Below are positions 15,389-18,081 of a stretch of DNA of 18,081 bases, one piece after another. Source of the DNA: Trebonia sp. (GTDB lineage: Bacteria; Actinomycetota; Actinomycetes; Streptosporangiales; Streptosporangiaceae); assembly GCA_030038035.1 (NCBI GenBank), contig JASHPP010000838.1:1-18081 (forward strand), in the 5' to 3' direction. Every line of letters starts with the position of its first letter. Within the stretch, counting starts at the first letter, position 1. A model generated the notes under the pieces. That model searched no databases, was not told where the DNA came from, and saw only the letters and a list, made by a program, of their open reading frames with translations. Position numbers and translations under genes: made by a program.

Positions 15389-15406
15389 GGGCTTGCCGCA
15401 AGACCC
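15389..15406. promoter_or_regulatory. Rifamycin-associated element (RAE)
   Basis: GGGCTTGCCGCAAGACCC is an inverted repeat matching, from memory, the RAE found upstream of rifamycin-inducible resistance genes in actinomycetes (rph, rgt, arr, helR). It lies directly upstream of a -10 box and 66 bp before the helR start codon. RAEs mediate induction by rifamycins. Confidence 0.82.
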
Positions 15407-15423
15407 GGGTCGTGCCGCATAAT
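15393..15423 (+). promoter_or_regulatory. helR promoter
   Basis: TTGCCG (15393-15398, inside the RAE), 19 bp and CATAAT (15418-15423) form a suboptimal promoter with a long spacer. The expected transcription start is about 15430. That gives a 43-nt leader carrying GGAG 8 nt before the GTG start of helR. Confidence 0.6.
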
Positions 15424-15457
15424 CGCTGGCCGAGGTCAGTTGCCAGCGATTATGCGG
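15415..15457. repeat. Perfect 16-bp inverted repeat spanning the helR -10 box
   Basis: CCGCATAATCGCTGGC (15415-15430) and GCCAGCGATTATGCGG (15442-15457) are exact complements around an 11-nt spacer. The left arm contains the -10 box. The right arm ends 3 nt before the helR ribosome binding site. RNA reading in from upstream would form a long stem beside that site, whereas RNA from the helR promoter would lack the left arm. Confidence 0.85.
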
Positions 15458-15472
15458 ATCGGAGCTGATGGC

Positions 15473-17635
15473 GTGAGTCCCCTTTCGACCAGCGCGTTCG
15501 ACCTTCCCGACCACCTCGCCGCCAAGGCCGGCCCGGCGCTGATCGGCGGCGACGAGCGGCACTTCGCGGCGATCGCGCAGAGCCTGTCGCAGACGATCGC
15601 CGGCCTGTCCGCCCGCCTGGACGCCGAGCGCAGGGCGCCAGGCGGCATCGGCCAGCAGGCGCTGGACCGGGACGTGGAGATCCACCGGCTGACCGCCCGG
15701 CTGCGCGCCCTGCGCCGCTTCGGCCTGGACCTGTGCCTTGGGCGCATGGTCGGCGCGGACAGCCCGGAGCCGGCGTACGTCGGGCGGCTTGGCCTGCGGG
15801 ACAGCGCGGGCCGCCGGCTGCTGCTCGACTGGCGTTCCGCCGCGGCCGAGCCGTTCTTCGGCGCGACCCACGCGAACCCGATGGGCCTGGCGAGCCGCCG
15901 CAGGTACCGCTGGACCCGCGGCCGGGTCAGCGACTACTGGGACGAGGTGTTCACCCAGGACGGGCTCGCCGGGCACGCCGCGCTCGACGACCAGTCGGCC
16001 TTCATCGCCAGCCTGGGCGGCAGCCGGCCGGACCGGATGCGGGACGTGCTCGCCACGATCGCGGCCGACCAGGACGCCATCATCCGCGCGGGGTCGCGCG
16101 GGGCTCTCGTCGTCGACGGCGGCCCTGGTACGGGAAAGACGGTCGTGGCCCTGCACCGCGCCGCCTACCTCCTGTACGCCGATCCTCGCCTCGGTCACCG
16201 CCGGGGCGGCGTGCTGTTCGTCGGCCCGCACCAGCCCTACCTGGCCTACGTCAGCGACGTGCTCCCGAGCCTCGGCGAGGAGGGCGTGCAGACCTGCACC
16301 CTGCGGGACCTCGTCCCCGAGGGCGCCGCGGCGGCGCCGGAGACCGATCCGGACGTGGCCCGCCTGAAGTCGTCCGCGGACCTGGTTCAGGCGATCGACG
16401 CGGCCGTCAGGTTCTACGAGCAGCCGCCCGCCGCGGGGATGACGGTCGAGACCCACTGGTCCGACATCTGGCTGGATGCCTCCGACTGGGCGCTGGCGTT
16501 CGAGGCGGCGGAACCCGGCACCCCGCACAACGAGGCGCGCTACCAGGTTTGGGAGGAACTGCTCACTGTGCTGGCGGACAAGCAGGACGACGATGACGTC
16601 CCGGCTGGCCAGCTCCGCAGGTCGCTGCGGCGGAACGAGGAGCTGCGCGCGACGTTCAGCAGGGCGTGGCCGCTGCTTGAAGCGACTGACCTCGTCGCGG
16701 ACCTGTGGTCGGTGCCTGCCTACCTGCGCAAGTGCGCCCCGTGGCTCAGCGCCGATGACGTCCGGCGGCTGCAGCGCCAGGACGCCAGGGCCTGGACGGT
16801 GTCCGACCTGCCGCTCCTCGACGCCGCGCGGCACCGGCTCGGCGACCCGGAGGCGGCACGGCGCAGGCGTCAGCGTTCCGCCGCCGTCGCGGCCGAACGG
16901 GAACGGATGGCCCGGGTGGTGGACGACCTCATCGAGGCGGCCGACGACGAGTACGGCGTCGGCCTGGTGACGATGCTGCGCGGCGAGGACTTCCGCGACG
17001 CCCTCGTCGACGAGGCGGCGCTGCCGAGCGCTGACCCGGAGCTGCTCGCCGGCCCGTTCGCGCACGTCATCGTCGACGAGGCTCAGGAACTGACCGACGC
17101 GGAGTGGCAGCTGCTGCTGCTGCGGTGCCCGTCCAGGAGCTTCACCATCGTCGGGGACCGCACCCAGGCCAGGCACGGGTTCACGCAGTCGTGGCAGGAA
17201 CGGCTGGAACGGGTCGGGCTCAGCCAGATCACCCTGGCCTCCCTGAGCATCAACTACCGGACGCCGCAAGAGGTCATGGCCGAGGCCGAGCCGGTCATCC
17301 GGGCCGTGCTGCCCGACGCCAACGTGCCGACGTCCATCCGCAGCACCGGCGTCCCCGTCGTCCGCGGATCCGCTTCGGAGCTGGGCTCGATCCTCGGCAC
17401 ATGGCTCGCCGGGCATGGCGAGGGGATCGCCTGCGTCATCGGTGATCCCGCCTTCCTGGCGACGTCCCGCGTCCGCTCGCTGCCCCCGGTACTGTCCAAG
17501 GGGCTGGAGTTCGACCTGGTCGTCCTCGTCGACCCGGAGGCGTTCGGCGCGGGCATCGAGGGAGCGGTCGACCGCTACGTCGCGATGACCCGGGCGACCC
17601 AGCGACTCGTCATCCTCACGAGTCACAGGTCGTAG
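15473..17635 (+). CDS. helR: RNA polymerase recycling motor ATPase HelR (rifamycin protection)
   Basis: This 720-aa SF1-type ATPase of the HelD group has a sequence that closely follows HelR proteins as remembered. HelR binds RNA polymerase, frees stalled enzyme from nucleic acid and dislodges rifamycins. The N-terminal helical arm (about 20-85) should enter the secondary channel. QAIIRAG-like and GGPGTGKT Walker A (216-223) follow, then GVLFVGPHQPYLAYV, an inserted middle domain, Walker B with VDEAQELTDAEW near 535, GDRTQARHG near 560, INYRTPQEV and a C-terminal AMTRATQRLVIL. The GTG at 15473 gives MSPLSTSAFDLPD and has GGAG 8 nt upstream; the frame is also open upstream to a TTG at 15440. 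An upstream RAE predicts rifamycin induction. The last 13 bp overlap the convergent HNH gene. No rifamycin-modifying enzyme gene is in the window. Confidence 0.94.
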   Translation: MSPLSTSAFDLPDHLAAKAGPALIGGDERHFAAIAQSLSQTIAGLSARLDAERRAPGGIGQQALDRDVEIHRLTARLRALRRFGLDLCLGRMVGADSPEPAYVGRLGLRDSAGRRLLLDWRSAAAEPFFGATHANPMGLASRRRYRWTRGRVSDYWDEVFTQDGLAGHAALDDQSAFIASLGGSRPDRMRDVLATIAADQDAIIRAGSRGALVVDGGPGTGKTVVALHRAAYLLYADPRLGHRRGGVLFVGPHQPYLAYVSDVLPSLGEEGVQTCTLRDLVPEGAAAAPETDPDVARLKSSADLVQAIDAAVRFYEQPPAAGMTVETHWSDIWLDASDWALAFEAAEPGTPHNEARYQVWEELLTVLADKQDDDDVPAGQLRRSLRRNEELRATFSRAWPLLEATDLVADLWSVPAYLRKCAPWLSADDVRRLQRQDARAWTVSDLPLLDAARHRLGDPEAARRRRQRSAAVAAERERMARVVDDLIEAADDEYGVGLVTMLRGEDFRDALVDEAALPSADPELLAGPFAHVIVDEAQELTDAEWQLLLLRCPSRSFTIVGDRTQARHGFTQSWQERLERVGLSQITLASLSINYRTPQEVMAEAEPVIRAVLPDANVPTSIRSTGVPVVRGSASELGSILGTWLAGHGEGIACVIGDPAFLATSRVRSLPPVLSKGLEFDLVVLVDPEAFGAGIEGAVDRYVAMTRATQRLVILTSHRS

Positions 17636-18081
17636 ATGGTGGGCGTGGTGGTGTAGACACGTCCGGCTGGGGTTGTCCAGCGCATGATGCCGGGTTCGGG
17701 TTGTTCGACCCGCCAGCCGGGTGCCTGCTTGCACCGGTGGTGGCGGCGGCATAGCGGTGCCAGGTCGCATTCGCAGGTGATGCCGTCGGGGTAGGGGCGG
17801 GTGTGGTCCAGGTCGCAGTGGTAGGCCTGGGCGCCGCAGCCGGGGGCCGAGCAGGTGGCGGTGCGGGCCCTGGTCAGGTGCTTGAGCGTGCGGCTGGGGG
17901 TGTAGCGGTCCTCGCGGTGCCGGTGCTCGCAGCTGCCGGAGGCGATCGGGCGCAGGGTGAGGCTGAGCCGACGGAGCAGGTCCGCCAGCTGTGCCTGCTG
18001 GCCCGGGGTTGGCCCGTCGCGCCCCCCGCCGGGGCCTGGTGGGTCGGGTGCGGGGGTCCAGGGGTGCCGGCCGGTGCCGGA
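17623..18081 (-). CDS. DUF222/13E12-type HNH endonuclease, C-terminal part (5' partial)
   Basis: The minus strand is open from the window edge to a TGA at 17623-17625, giving the last 152 residues of a longer protein. The C-terminus is the characteristic HNH module of the DUF222/13E12 repeat family: SAPGCGAQAYHCDLDHTRPY, then TCECDLAPLCRRHHRCKQ, then GWRVEQPEPGIMRWTTPAGR and a TTTPTIYDL end. Cys pairs and HH would hold the zinc and metal sites. The position usually filled by Asn in H-N-H reads Asp here (CECDL). A Gly/Pro-rich stretch and a leucine-rich helix (QAQLADLLRRLSLTL) precede it. Such genes are multicopy in many actinomycetes and linked to mobile DNA; their role is unclear. The stop lies inside the end of helR, so the two convergent genes overlap by 13 bp. 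Confidence 0.9.
   Translation of the reverse strand, partial: SGTGRHPWTPAPDPPGPGGGRDGPTPGQQAQLADLLRRLSLTLRPIASGSCEHRHREDRYTPSRTLKHLTRARTATCSAPGCGAQAYHCDLDHTRPYPDGITCECDLAPLCRRHHRCKQAPGWRVEQPEPGIMRWTTPAGRVYTTTPTIYDL

Noticed and set aside
15374..17770. A 798-codon minus-strand frame opposite helR
   Set aside because: HelR is unmistakable on the plus strand, and the antisense product is Arg/Gln-rich without motifs.

Overview
The window is very GC-rich chromosomal DNA from a filamentous-type actinomycete. The evidence is the GC content, the frequent GTG starts, the actinobacterial families present (DUF5999-type small protein, TIGR03667-type F420/PPOX protein, HelR, DUF222/13E12-type HNH nuclease) and several genes with actinobacterial-style leaderless starts. 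The genus cannot be fixed from this sequence. No tRNA, rRNA, CRISPR array, phage gene or biosynthetic cluster was seen. The gene content is mostly chromosomal housekeeping and stress functions.

Layout. At 1-2449 lie the end of one ABC exporter half and a complete second half, overlapping by 4 bp; their motifs predict a heterodimer with one degenerate and one working ATP site. At 2453-2797 a small element with terminal inverted repeats sits exactly between the stop codons of two convergent genes. At 2801-5219 are a DMT-family permease (-), a small charged helical protein (+), a DUF5999-type protein (+) preceded by a near-perfect DasR-type palindrome, and an alpha/beta hydrolase (-). At 5209-8064 is uvrA (-) with a PafBC-type DNA-damage promoter and an unusual Ala in its first ABC signature. 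At 8236-10068 is a Ser/Thr kinase (-) with a polytopic membrane C-terminus, divergent from an unknown protein and a glyoxalase-II-like hydrolase (+). At 10931-12592 is a Nudix-like protein (-) whose frame runs on antisense through the hydrolase gene. At 12656-13423 are a 71-aa HTH protein (+) with palindromic operators and a GNAT acetyltransferase (-). At 13487-15346 are a GH1 beta-glucosidase with an upstream operator and a PPOX-type flavin/F420 protein.

The last part is the most system-like. helR (15473-17635) encodes the RNA-polymerase-recycling ATPase that protects against rifamycins. It is preceded by a rifamycin-associated element (RAE) and a -10 box, and by a perfect 16-bp inverted repeat that embeds the -10 box and ends next to the ribosome binding site. 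helR converges on, and overlaps, the end of an HNH endonuclease gene that leaves the window.

Recurring traits are start codons 6-7 nt after a -10 hexamer (leaderless transcripts) and tail-to-tail gene pairs whose coding ends overlap. All functional calls come from motif recognition and remembered family knowledge; no database search was run.
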